Assembly: GCA_019237595.1 (NCBI GenBank)
Contig: JAFAGU010000216.1
Span: 1-8,860 of the forward strand
Direction: 5' to 3'
Source of the DNA: Betaproteobacteria bacterium
GTDB lineage: Bacteria > Pseudomonadota > Gammaproteobacteria > Burkholderiales > SG8-39
DNA: 8,860 nucleotides
The notes beneath the pieces were generated by a model that saw only the letters and a list, made by a program, of their open reading frames with translations, made no database searches and was not told where the DNA came from. Positions 1-6,230 of the stretch are shown piece after piece. The position numbers and the translations under genes are program-made. Within the stretch, counting starts at the first letter, position 1, and each line of letters opens with the position of its first letter.

Positions 1-237
1 CGCGGCCCCGTGGTCTCGGCGATCAGCGCCCGAGCCTTTGCCGGCTCGCACGTCGCGACGATCTACGGGACGATCTACTCGAGCAATGCCGTTGGCGCGG
101 CGATCGGCGCCTTTCTTGGCGGGGTGCTGCACGACCTGACCGGCGGCTACGGCACGGGCTTCGGCGTGGCGCTCTTTTTCATCGCCCTCGCGTCGATGCC
201 TTTCTGGACCATTCCGGCGCTGCGCGACTATCGCTAG
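1..237 (+). CDS. MFS transporter, C-terminal fragment (5' end outside window)
   Basis: The reading frame is open from the first base and ends at TAG 235-237, giving the last 78 residues of a longer protein. It is hydrophobic with glycine- and alanine-rich helices. Two membrane segments are visible: about residues 31-47 (AVGAAIGAFLGGVL) and about 54-70 (FGVALFFIALASMPFW), separated by a short polar loop HDLTGGYG. The stretch SSNAVGAAIGAFLGGVLHDL followed by TGGY is typical of the last helices of major facilitator superfamily permeases, with a short charged tail RDYR. The GTG at position 10 is an internal codon and not a start. Substrate cannot be told from this part. The gene converges on glnD, with the two stop codons overlapping, so it is not part of the map-glnD unit. 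The family call is fairly sure; any narrower call would be a guess. Confidence 0.75.
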   Translation, partial: RGPVVSAISARAFAGSHVATIYGTIYSSNAVGAAIGAFLGGVLHDLTGGYGTGFGVALFFIALASMPFWTIPALRDYR

Positions 238-2825
238 ATCTGCAGCGCCTTGAGAAGGTCCTGCTCGATCTGCAGCACGCTTTTCGAGCGCGAGAGCGCC
301 TCGCCGGAGACGAGGAAGACGTCCTCTGCCCGGTCCCCCAGCGTGTTGACGCGCGCGGTATGGATGTTGAGGTGCTGCTCGGCGAGCGTGCGCGCGACGC
401 TATAGAGGAGCCCCGGGCGGTCGCTCGCGACGAACGACAGGACGTGATACGCGCCGCGCTCGTCCGGGCGGATGTCGACCACGGGCGTGACCGGAAAGTG
501 CCGCACGCGGCGCGAGAGCCGACCGCTGCGAGGCGGGGCAAGCTCGCCTTGCGCGAGCACGTCGGCCGCGAGATCGTGCTCGATCGCGGCGATGCGGTCC
601 GAGTAATGGCTGTCGCGCCCCTGGCCCATGATGAGGAAGGTGTCGAGCGCGTAGCCGTTCCGGGTCGTGTGGATCTTGGCCTCGGCGATGTTGAAGCCCG
701 CGCGCTCGAAGTAGCCGCAGATGCGCGCGAAGAGCGCCTCCCGGTCCTTCGTATAGACGAAGACCTGGAGGCCCTCGCCGAAGGGCGCGAGGCGCGCCTT
801 GACCACCGGCACGGTCGTATCCACCCGGTAGTGGAGGTTGCGGGTCTGCCAGGCGATTTCCTGGGCGTCGTGGCGCAGGAAATACGGCGTGTCGAGCTGC
901 GCCCAGAGCTTGTCCTTCACGCCGTCGGAAAGCGCGTAGAGCCGCAATAGGCGCGTCGCCTCGGCCTGCTTCTCGGCGAGCGCGGCGTCGCGCGCGAGCG
1001 GCTCGCCGGTCAGCACGCGCCGAGCGGCGCGGAAGAGGTCCTCGAGGAGCTTCGCCTTCCAGGCATTCCACACCTTCGGGCTGGTGCCGCGAATGTCGGC
1101 GACGGTGAGAAGGTAGAGCGCGACCAGCCTGCGCTCGCTGCCCACGCGCTCGGTGAAGGCGCGCACGACTTCCGGATCGTGGACGTCCTGCTTCTGCGCC
1201 ACGCCCGACATGGCGAGGTGATTGGCAACGAGGAACTCCACGAGCTCGCGGTCCTCGCGCGAGAGTCCGTGACGCTTGGCGAAGGCGCGCACGTCCTGCG
1301 CGCCCAGCTCGGAATGGTCGCCGCCGCGTCCCTTCGCGATGTCGTGGTAGAGCGCGGCAATGTAGAGGAGCCACGGCCGGTCGAAGCCGCTGATGAGCTC
1401 GCTGCAGAGCGGGAATTCGTGCGCGAGCTCGGGCATCGTGAAGCGCCGGAGATTGCGCAGCACCATGAGGATGTGCTGGTCGACGGTGTAGACATGGAAA
1501 AGGTCGTGCTGCATCTGGCCGACGATCCGGCCGAACTCGGGCAGGTAGCGCCCCAGGATGCCGTACTGGTTCATGCGGCGGAACTCGTGGACCAGGCCCT
1601 GCTTCTGCTGCAGGAGCTGCAGGAAAAGAAGCCGCGCGATCTCGTCCTTCCTGAACCGGCCATCGATCCGGAAGCGCGCGCGCCATAAGGCCCGCAGCGT
1701 CCCCGCGGTCATTCCGCGCAGCTCGTGGTGCTGCATGAGAAGGAGGAAGCTCTCGAGGATCGAAAGCGGCTCGCGCTCGAATACCCGCTCGTCCACCGCC
1801 TCGAGCAGCTCCCCGTTTACCTGGAAGCGCTCGTTCAGCGGCTGTCGCGGCCGCTCCGGCCGCGGCGAGAGCCGTGCCTCGAGGTTCTGGAGGACGATGG
1901 TGTTTAGCTGCGTGATCGTCTTCGCGGCGCGGTAGTACTGCTGCATCATGAGCTCGCTCGCCCGCCGCTCGCCGCCGTCGCGGTAGCCGTATTGCGCCGC
2001 GAGCGCGCCCTGCAGGTCGAACACGATGCGGTCTTCCCGGCGGCCGGCGAGATAGTGCAGCCGGATGCGCAGGTCCTGCAGCGCGCGCTCGTGGCGCGCG
2101 ATCTGTCGCGCCTCGCCTGCCTCGATCAGCCCGTGGCGCGCGAGGTCGCTCCACCTTGAACCCAATCCTGCGGCGAGGCCCGTCCAGTGGATGATCTGCA
2201 GGTCGCGCATGCCCCCCGGTGCTTCCTTGAGGTTGGGCTCGAGCGCGTAGGGCGTGTCCTGGTGCTTCGCGTGCCGCTGCTCCTGCTCGAGCTTCTTCGC
2301 CTTGAGGAACGCCGCCGGATCGACTTGGGCGCGGAAGCTCTTCTCGAACCGAGAGAAGAGGCGCCGGCTGCCCGAGAGGTAGCGCGATTCGAGCAGCGCC
2401 GTCTCGACCGTGACGTCGGCGCGCGCCATCTGCAGGCAGCTCTCGACCGTGCGCACGCTGTGGCCGACCTCGAGGCCCACATCCCAGAACGCCCCGACGA
2501 GCCTCTCGAGGCGCTCCCGCTGCGCGGCGTCCGGGTCGCCCGGCAGCAGCACGAGCAAGTCCACGTCGGACCCGGGAAAAAGCTCGCCGCGGCCATATCC
2601 GCCGGTCGCGACGAGCGCCGCCTCGCGCGGCAGCTCGAGCTCCTGCCAGACATCCCGCACGATCCCGTCTATCAGCTGTGCGTGGCGGCGGAGCAGGGCG
2701 GCAGGAGCAAGCTTTCCCGCAGAGAAGGCCTCCCGGAGTGCCTGCCGTCCGGCCGCAAGCTCCCCGCGATGGCGCTCCGCCGCGCCAGGAATGGCCTCGC
2801 GGACGGCGACAGCGGCGCGATTCAC
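234..2825 (-). CDS. glnD: Bifunctional [protein-PII] uridylyltransferase / uridylyl-removing enzyme GlnD
   Basis: GlnD is the cytoplasmic nitrogen sensor. It uridylylates PII proteins (GlnB/GlnK) when glutamine is low and removes UMP when glutamine is high, which sets glutamine synthetase activity and NtrC-dependent transcription. The 863-residue protein is full length for the family. The nucleotidyltransferase motif GGYGRGELFPGSDVDLL lies at 75-91, with metal-binding D87 and D89 intact. A PII-uridylyltransferase linker region follows. An HD hydrolase domain has YHDIAKGRGGDHSELG at 493-508 (H494-D495, H504). Two C-terminal ACT domains start near 687 (QVFVYTKDREALFARI) and 793 (YHVLSFVASDRPGLLY); these sense glutamine. 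All catalytic motifs are present, so both activities are expected. The start is GTG 2823-2825, three bases after the map stop and in the same frame. I see no purine-rich ribosome site ahead of it, so translation is probably coupled to map. The stop TAG (234-236) overlaps the stop of the convergent MFS gene. Confidence 0.97.
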   Translation of the reverse strand: MNRAAVAVREAIPGAAERHRGELAAGRQALREAFSAGKLAPAALLRRHAQLIDGIVRDVWQELELPREAALVATGGYGRGELFPGSDVDLLVLLPGDPDAAQRERLERLVGAFWDVGLEVGHSVRTVESCLQMARADVTVETALLESRYLSGSRRLFSRFEKSFRAQVDPAAFLKAKKLEQEQRHAKHQDTPYALEPNLKEAPGGMRDLQIIHWTGLAAGLGSRWSDLARHGLIEAGEARQIARHERALQDLRIRLHYLAGRREDRIVFDLQGALAAQYGYRDGGERRASELMMQQYYRAAKTITQLNTIVLQNLEARLSPRPERPRQPLNERFQVNGELLEAVDERVFEREPLSILESFLLLMQHHELRGMTAGTLRALWRARFRIDGRFRKDEIARLLFLQLLQQKQGLVHEFRRMNQYGILGRYLPEFGRIVGQMQHDLFHVYTVDQHILMVLRNLRRFTMPELAHEFPLCSELISGFDRPWLLYIAALYHDIAKGRGGDHSELGAQDVRAFAKRHGLSREDRELVEFLVANHLAMSGVAQKQDVHDPEVVRAFTERVGSERRLVALYLLTVADIRGTSPKVWNAWKAKLLEDLFRAARRVLTGEPLARDAALAEKQAEATRLLRLYALSDGVKDKLWAQLDTPYFLRHDAQEIAWQTRNLHYRVDTTVPVVKARLAPFGEGLQVFVYTKDREALFARICGYFERAGFNIAEAKIHTTRNGYALDTFLIMGQGRDSHYSDRIAAIEHDLAADVLAQGELAPPRSGRLSRRVRHFPVTPVVDIRPDERGAYHVLSFVASDRPGLLYSVARTLAEQHLNIHTARVNTLGDRAEDVFLVSGEALSRSKSVLQIEQDLLKALQI

Positions 2826-2828
2826 GGC

Positions 2829-3641
2829 CTAGGCCGCGGCGAGCGGCACGACGGCCGGCGGGGCGAGGGAGCCGGCCGAGCGCGTGAGCACCTCATAGCC
2901 ACGAGGCGTGACGAGCACCGTGTGCTCCCATTGCGCCGAGAGGCTGTGGTCCTTCGTGACGATCGTCCAACCATCGGCAAGCTCGCGGATGCCGGGGCGC
3001 CCGGCGTTGATCATCGGCTCGACGGTGAAAGTCATTCCCGGCTCGAGCACGAGGCCAGTGCCCGCCTTGCCGTAATGGAGCACCTGCGGCTCCTCGTGGA
3101 AGCTGCGGCCGATGCCGTGGCCGCAGAATTCCCTGACCACCGAGAAGCCGTTGCGCTCGGCGTGCCCCTGGATGGCCGCCCCGATGTCGCCCAGGCGCGC
3201 GCCGGGACGCACTTGTGCGATTCCGAGCCACATGCATTCGTAGGTGACGTCGACCAGCCGGCGCGCCTGGATGCTCGGCTCGCCGATGAAGAACATGCGG
3301 CTCGAGTCGCCGTGGAAGCCGTCCTTGATCACCGTGATGTCGATGTTGAGGATGTCGGCGTTCTTCAGCACCCGATCGCCCGGGATGCCGTGGCAGACCT
3401 GGTGGTTGACCGATGTACAGATCGACTTGGGAAAGGGCTTGTACCCCGGAGGCGCGTAATTGAGGGGCGCCGGGATGGTCTTCTGCACCTCGACCATGTA
3501 CTCGTGGCACAGGTCGTTCATGCGCCCGGTGGTGACGCCAGCCTTGACGTGCGGGGCAATGAAGTCGAGCACCTCGGAGGCGAGCCGGCCGGCCGTCCGC
3601 ATCTTCTCGATCTCTTCGGGAGTCTTCAGGATAACCGCCAT
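2829..3641 (-). CDS. map: Type I methionine aminopeptidase
   Basis: Map removes the initiator methionine from nascent proteins when the second residue is small; it is an essential cytoplasmic dinuclear metalloenzyme. The 270-residue protein aligns along its whole length with E. coli MetAP as I recall it. The five metal ligands are D101 (in NIDITVIKDG), D112 (GDSSRMF), H175 (CGHGIGRSFHEEPQ), E208 (FTVEPM) and E239 (QWEH). The substrate-binding histidine is H84 (VCHGIP). There is no N-terminal zinc-finger extension, so this is the short class Ia form. The last 15 or so residues (SAGSLAPPAVVPLAAA) are a low-complexity Ala/Pro tail that lacks family motifs. The start is ATG 3639-3641, with MAVILKTPEEIEKMR matching the family N-terminus. 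It is the first gene of a leftward unit with glnD and is divergent from rpsB, a common arrangement in proteobacteria. Confidence 0.97.
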   Translation of the reverse strand: MAVILKTPEEIEKMRTAGRLASEVLDFIAPHVKAGVTTGRMNDLCHEYMVEVQKTIPAPLNYAPPGYKPFPKSICTSVNHQVCHGIPGDRVLKNADILNIDITVIKDGFHGDSSRMFFIGEPSIQARRLVDVTYECMWLGIAQVRPGARLGDIGAAIQGHAERNGFSVVREFCGHGIGRSFHEEPQVLHYGKAGTGLVLEPGMTFTVEPMINAGRPGIRELADGWTIVTKDHSLSAQWEHTVLVTPRGYEVLTRSAGSLAPPAVVPLAAA

Positions 3642-3663
3642 TTGTGCCTGATTATGCTAGAAT
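3642..3663 (-). promoter_or_regulatory. Candidate promoter for map-glnD (-10 box CATAAT)
   Basis: Read on the minus strand, CATAAT (plus coordinates 3651-3656) matches the sigma-70 -10 consensus in five of six bases. I find no good -35 hexamer 15-19 bases upstream. If this box is used, transcription would start near 3643-3645, only 2-4 bases before the map ATG, so the message would be nearly leaderless. The one weak Shine-Dalgarno-like CAGG (3647-3650) would then lie upstream of the transcript. The call rests on one hexamer. Confidence 0.4.
3655..3663 (+). promoter_or_regulatory. Candidate rpsB promoter, extended -10 (TGCTAGAAT)
   Basis: TGCTAGAAT is an extended -10 element: TG at 3655-3656, one base, then TAGAAT at 3658-3663, five of six to consensus. 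No convincing -35 lies at the usual distance, which extended -10 promoters can tolerate. The predicted start is near 3669-3671, giving rpsB a leader of about 125 bases. The TG overlaps the candidate map -10 box on the other strand. A much weaker alternative promoter is TTGATT (3681-3686) with AAATAT (3704-3709) at 17-base spacing. Confidence 0.55.
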
Positions 3664-3669
3664 TTCGGG

Positions 3670-3793
3670 CTGGCTTGGCCTTGATTTGAACATTCGGCGA
3701 GCCAAATATCCCGACGGCTTCTTTAGGGTGTCTCCGCAAGGGGATTCTTGAAGCCGCTCGGCAGACGCCAACCCTAAGCAAGGAGAGATTTTA
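3670..3793 (+). promoter_or_regulatory. rpsB 5' leader with conserved-looking secondary structure (possible S2 autoregulatory element)
   Basis: The leader between the likely rpsB transcription start and the GTG can fold well. TTAGGGT (3723-3729) pairs fully with ACCCTAA (3771-3777). The stem continues with GTCT (3730-3733) against AGAC (3763-3766), leaving a four-base bulge GCCA (3767-3770). Inside are two small arms: CAAG/CTTG (3737-3740 with 3747-3750) and GCC/GGC (3753-3755 with 3760-3762). An upstream arm pairs GGCTTG (3672-3677) with CGAGCC (3698-3703), including one G-U. The closing stem ends three bases before the Shine-Dalgarno sequence. Autogenous repression of rpsB by S2 through its leader is known in E. 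coli; that this leader does the same is inference. There is no T-run, so it is not a terminator. Confidence 0.45.
3780..3785 (+). promoter_or_regulatory. rpsB ribosome binding site that fixes the GTG start
   Basis: AAGGAG lies eight bases before GTG 3794-3796. The next in-frame ATG (3806-3808, codon 5) is 20 bases away from it, too far for good initiation. The GTG is therefore the start. Confidence 0.85.
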
Positions 3794-4543
3794 GTGTCGG
3801 TCACCATGCGTCAGATGCTCGAAGCGGGCGTGCATTTCGGACACCAGACCCGCTATTGGAACCCGAAGATGGCGCCTTTCATCTTCGGCCACCGCAACAA
3901 GATCCACATCATCAACCTCGAGCGCACGCTCGCCCTCTACCAGGAGGCGACGAAGTTCGTGCGCCAGCTCGCCGCGAACCGCGGGACGCTGCTCTTTGTC
4001 GGCACCAAGCGACAGGCGCGCGACATCGTGCGCGAGGAGGCGCAGCGCTGCATGATGCCCTACGTGGACCACCGCTGGCTCGGGGGCATGCTGACCAACT
4101 TCAAGACGGTCAAGCAGTCCATCAAGCGCCTGAAGGAAATGGAGCAGATGGCGCAGGACGGCACGCTCGAGCGCATGGCCAAGAAGGAGGCGCTCGGCCT
4201 GCACCGCGAGCTCGAGAAGCTGCAGCGCTCGCTCGGCGGCATCAAGGACCTCTCGGGGCTTCCCGACGCGCTCTTCATCATCGACGTGGGCTACCAGAAA
4301 GGCGCCGTGTCGGAAGCGACCAAGCTCGGCATCCCGGTGGTCGGCGTGGTGGATACGAACCATTCGCCGGAGGGAATCAGCTACGTGATCCCCGGGAACG
4401 ACGATTCCAGCCGGGCGATCCGGCTTTACGCGCGCGGCATCGCCGACGCGATCCTCGAGGGCCGCACGCAGTCGGTGGAGGAAGTCGCCGCCGCCTCGCG
4501 CGACGAGTTCGTCGAGGTGGAAGACGAGGCGGATGAAAAGTAG
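3794..4543 (+). CDS. rpsB: 30S ribosomal protein S2
   Basis: S2 is a late-assembling protein of the small ribosomal subunit; it binds at the head-body junction and is needed for S1 attachment. The 249-residue product matches the family throughout. The N-terminal block MRQMLEAGVHFGHQTRYWNP (5-24) runs into KMAPFIFG, LLFVGTKRQA lies at 67-76, HRWLGGMLTNFKTVKQSIKR at 93-112, GLPDALFIID at 155-164 and VIPGNDDSSRAIRLY at 198-212. The C-terminus is acidic (DEFVEVEDEADEK), as is usual for S2. The start is GTG, set by AAGGAG eight bases upstream. Divergent from map, it heads the translation operon and is separated from tsf by an intrinsic terminator. Control through the structured leader is likely but not shown. 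Confidence 0.98.
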   Translation: MSVTMRQMLEAGVHFGHQTRYWNPKMAPFIFGHRNKIHIINLERTLALYQEATKFVRQLAANRGTLLFVGTKRQARDIVREEAQRCMMPYVDHRWLGGMLTNFKTVKQSIKRLKEMEQMAQDGTLERMAKKEALGLHRELEKLQRSLGGIKDLSGLPDALFIIDVGYQKGAVSEATKLGIPVVGVVDTNHSPEGISYVIPGNDDSSRAIRLYARGIADAILEGRTQSVEEVAAASRDEFVEVEDEADEK

Positions 4544-4564
4544 TCTGCGCGTCCCCATGTAACG

Positions 4565-4590
4565 AAAAGGGGCCTCGAGCCCCTTTTTTT
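4565..4590 (+). terminator. Intrinsic terminator/attenuator between rpsB and tsf
   Basis: AAAAGGGGC (4565-4573) pairs perfectly over nine bases with GCCCCTTTT (4579-4587) around the five-base loop CTCGA. The T-run is seven bases long (4584-4590), four of them in the stem. This is a strong rho-independent terminator 21 bases after the rpsB stop. As tsf has no obvious strong promoter of its own in the 29 bases that follow, part of the transcription probably reads through, as described for E. coli rpsB-tsf. Confidence 0.9.
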
Positions 4591-4604
4591 CAACCGCAAG
4601 CGGC

Positions 4605-4610
4605 AAGGAG
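4605..4610 (+). promoter_or_regulatory. tsf ribosome binding site
   Basis: AAGGAG lies nine bases before ATG 4620-4622. It follows the terminator directly and is preceded by a tiny inverted repeat CCGC-AA-GCGG (4594-4603) that is probably too short to matter. Confidence 0.8.
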
Positions 4611-4619
4611 CAAGGCAAC

Positions 4620-5498
4620 ATGGCAGAGATCAGTGCAGGGCTGGTGAAGGAGCTGCGGGAGCTGACCGGCCTCGGGATGATGGAATGCAAGAAGGCGCTT
4701 GCCGAGTCCGGCGGCGACCTGAAGAAGGCCGAGGAGCTCCTCCGCATCAAGAGCGGCGCCAAGGCGAGCAAGGCGGCCGGGCGCATCGCGGCCGAGGGCG
4801 TGATCGGCGCCTGGGTGTCCGCCGACGCGAAGAACGGTGCGCTCGTGGAGCTCAATTGCGAGACCGACTTCGTCGCGAAAAACGACGACTTCCTCGCGTT
4901 CGCGAAGGCGCTGGCCGAGCTCGTCGCGACGCGCGATCCCAAGGACGTCCAGGAGCTCGCCTCCCTCCAGCTTCCCGAGGGAAGCGTCGAGGCGAAGCGC
5001 CAGAGCCTCGTGCAGAAGATCGGCGAGAACATCTCCATCCGCCGCTTCAGGCACCTGCGCGCGCACGGCCGCCTTGCGCTCTACCTCCACGGGGCGAAGA
5101 TCGGCGTGCTGGTGGACTACGAGGGTCCGGAAGAGGTCGGCAAGGACCTCGGGATGCATATCGCCTTCGCGAAGCCGCGGCACCTGACGAAGGCCGAGGT
5201 TCCCGCCGACGTCCTGCACGGCGAGCGCAAGATCCACGAAGCGCGCGCGAAGGAGTCGGGCAAGCCCGCGGAGATCGTGACCAAGATGGTCGAGGGCGCG
5301 CTGAACAAGTTCCTCGCCGAGATCACGCTCATGGGACAGCCGTTCGTGAAGGACGACAAGCAGACGGTCGAGAAGATGCTCGCCGCCAAGAAGGCGAAGA
5401 TCCACGGCTATGCGTTTTTCGTCGTGGGCGAGGGCCTCGAGAAGCGCCAGGACGACTTCGCCGCCGAAGTGATGGCGCAAGCCGGAAAGGCCCATTGA
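4620..5498 (+). CDS. tsf: Elongation factor Ts
   Basis: EF-Ts is the guanine-nucleotide exchange factor that releases GDP from EF-Tu. The 292-residue product is full length for a proteobacterial EF-Ts. The N-terminal UBA-like domain is VKELRELTGLGMMECKKALA (9-28). The core signature follows with VELNCETDFVAKNDDF (76-91), and TDFV at 82-85 is the motif that contacts EF-Tu. Two core subdomains come next, with HIAFAKPRHL near 180, a coiled region rich in Lys and Glu, and the C-terminal GEGLEKRQDDFAAEV. The start is ATG with AAGGAG nine bases upstream. The stop TGA (5496-5498) overlaps the TTG start of pyrH, so the two are translationally coupled. It sits downstream of the rpsB terminator, so its level may be set by readthrough. 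Confidence 0.98.
   Translation: MAEISAGLVKELRELTGLGMMECKKALAESGGDLKKAEELLRIKSGAKASKAAGRIAAEGVIGAWVSADAKNGALVELNCETDFVAKNDDFLAFAKALAELVATRDPKDVQELASLQLPEGSVEAKRQSLVQKIGENISIRRFRHLRAHGRLALYLHGAKIGVLVDYEGPEEVGKDLGMHIAFAKPRHLTKAEVPADVLHGERKIHEARAKESGKPAEIVTKMVEGALNKFLAEITLMGQPFVKDDKQTVEKMLAAKKAKIHGYAFFVVGEGLEKRQDDFAAEVMAQAGKAH
5484..5490 (+). promoter_or_regulatory. Ribosome binding site for the TTG start of pyrH
   Basis: GGAAAGG lies within the last codons of tsf and ends four bases before TTG 5495-5497. No ATG or GTG in the pyrH frame lies nearby upstream, and the next methionine (codon 18) is after the conserved KLSGEAL motif, so the TTG is the only sensible start. Confidence 0.65.
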
Positions 5499-6208
5499 CC
5501 CCGAAGTACAAGCGGATTCTCCTGAAGCTGTCGGGGGAAGCCCTGATGGGGGAAGACGCTTTCGGCATCAACCGCCAGACGATCGAGACCATCGTGGGCG
5601 AGATCGCGCAGGTCTCGCGCATGGGCGTGGAGATCGGCGTGGTCATCGGCGGCGGGAATATCTTCCGCGGCGTCGCGCCCGGCGCCGCCGGGATGGACCG
5701 GGCGACCGCGGACTACATGGGCATGCTCGCCACGGTGATGAACGCTCTCGCGCTCCAGGATGCGATGCGCCATGCCGGCCTTGCGAGCCGCGCCCTCTCG
5801 GCGCTCAACATCGAGCAGGTCGTCGAGCCCTACATCCGCGGCAAGGCGATCCGCTACCTCGAGGAAGGCAAGATCGTCATCTTCGCCGCCGGCACCGGGA
5901 ACCCTTTCTTCACGACGGACACGGCGGCCGCTCTACGGGGCAGCGAGATGGGCGCGGAGATCGTGCTGAAGGCCACCAAGGTCGACGGCGTGTATACCGC
6001 CGATCCGAAGAAGGACCCGCGCGCCCAGCGCTACGCTCGCGTGAGCTTCGACGAAGCGATCGTGAAGAACCTGCAGGTCATGGACGCCACGGCGCTCACC
6101 CTCTGCCGCGACCAGAAGCTGCCGATCAACGTGTTCAGCATCTTCAAGCGCGACGCGCTGCGGCGCGTGGTCACGGGCGAGGACGAGGGCACGCTGGTTC
6201 ACGTATGA
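5495..6208 (+). CDS. pyrH: UMP kinase (uridylate kinase)
   Basis: PyrH phosphorylates UMP to UDP with ATP in pyrimidine nucleotide synthesis; in bacteria it is a hexamer of the amino-acid-kinase fold, unrelated to eukaryotic UMP/CMP kinases. The 237-residue product has all the family blocks. These are YKRILLKLSGEALMG (5-19), VVIGGGNIFRG (49-59), DYMGMLATVMNALALQDA (73-90), AAGTGNPFFTTDTAAALRG (131-149), VLKATKVDGVYTADPKKDP (157-175) and the C-terminal RRVVTGEDEGTLVHV. The start TTG overlaps the tsf stop by four bases (TTGA), with GGAAAGG just upstream. An annotation limited to ATG or GTG would miss the N-terminus and lose the KLSGEAL motif. It lies between tsf and frr, the usual place. The stop is TGA 6206-6208. 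Confidence 0.96.
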   Translation: MTPKYKRILLKLSGEALMGEDAFGINRQTIETIVGEIAQVSRMGVEIGVVIGGGNIFRGVAPGAAGMDRATADYMGMLATVMNALALQDAMRHAGLASRALSALNIEQVVEPYIRGKAIRYLEEGKIVIFAAGTGNPFFTTDTAAALRGSEMGAEIVLKATKVDGVYTADPKKDPRAQRYARVSFDEAIVKNLQVMDATALTLCRDQKLPINVFSIFKRDALRRVVTGEDEGTLVHV

Positions 6209-6220
6209 TTGCCGCGCGGC

Positions 6221-6226
6221 AGGAGG
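6221..6226 (+). promoter_or_regulatory. frr ribosome binding site
   Basis: AGGAGG, a full Shine-Dalgarno match, lies four bases before GTG 6231-6233. The 10-base palindrome GCCGCGCGGC (6211-6220) directly precedes it. The pyrH-frr gap of 22 bases is filled by these two elements. Confidence 0.8.
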
Positions 6227-6230
6227 AACG

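Noticed and set aside
2187..3689. A 500-residue open frame on the plus strand, antisense to glnD and map
   Set aside because: It is the codon-position shadow of two certain genes in GC-rich DNA. The product is Arg/Ala/Glu-rich with no family motif, and it crosses the map-glnD junction and runs into the rpsB promoter region.
4594..4603. Inverted repeat CCGC-AA-GCGG upstream of the tsf ribosome site
   Set aside because: The loop would be two bases and the stem is very short; no other evidence of function.
3791..5038. A 415-residue open frame on the minus strand, antisense to rpsB and tsf
   Set aside because: It spans two certain genes and the terminator between them, has no recognisable domain, and is explained by high GC at third codon positions.
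4685..5494. Upstream extension of the pyrH frame through tsf, which would give a 507-residue protein
   Set aside because: The added 270 residues are an Arg/Gly-rich out-of-frame reading of tsf; the true UMP kinase begins at TTG 5495.
4590..5495. A 301-residue open frame on the minus strand, antisense to tsf
   Set aside because: The composition (Leu/Arg/His/Asp-rich) is the mirror of EF-Ts coding. It begins and ends within one base or so of the limits of the tsf frame, which is chance from reverse-complement codons.
6211..6220. Palindrome GCCGCGCGGC between pyrH and frr as a possible terminator or operator
   Set aside because: At most three or four base pairs can form around a loop, there is no T-run, and such short palindromes are common at this GC content.
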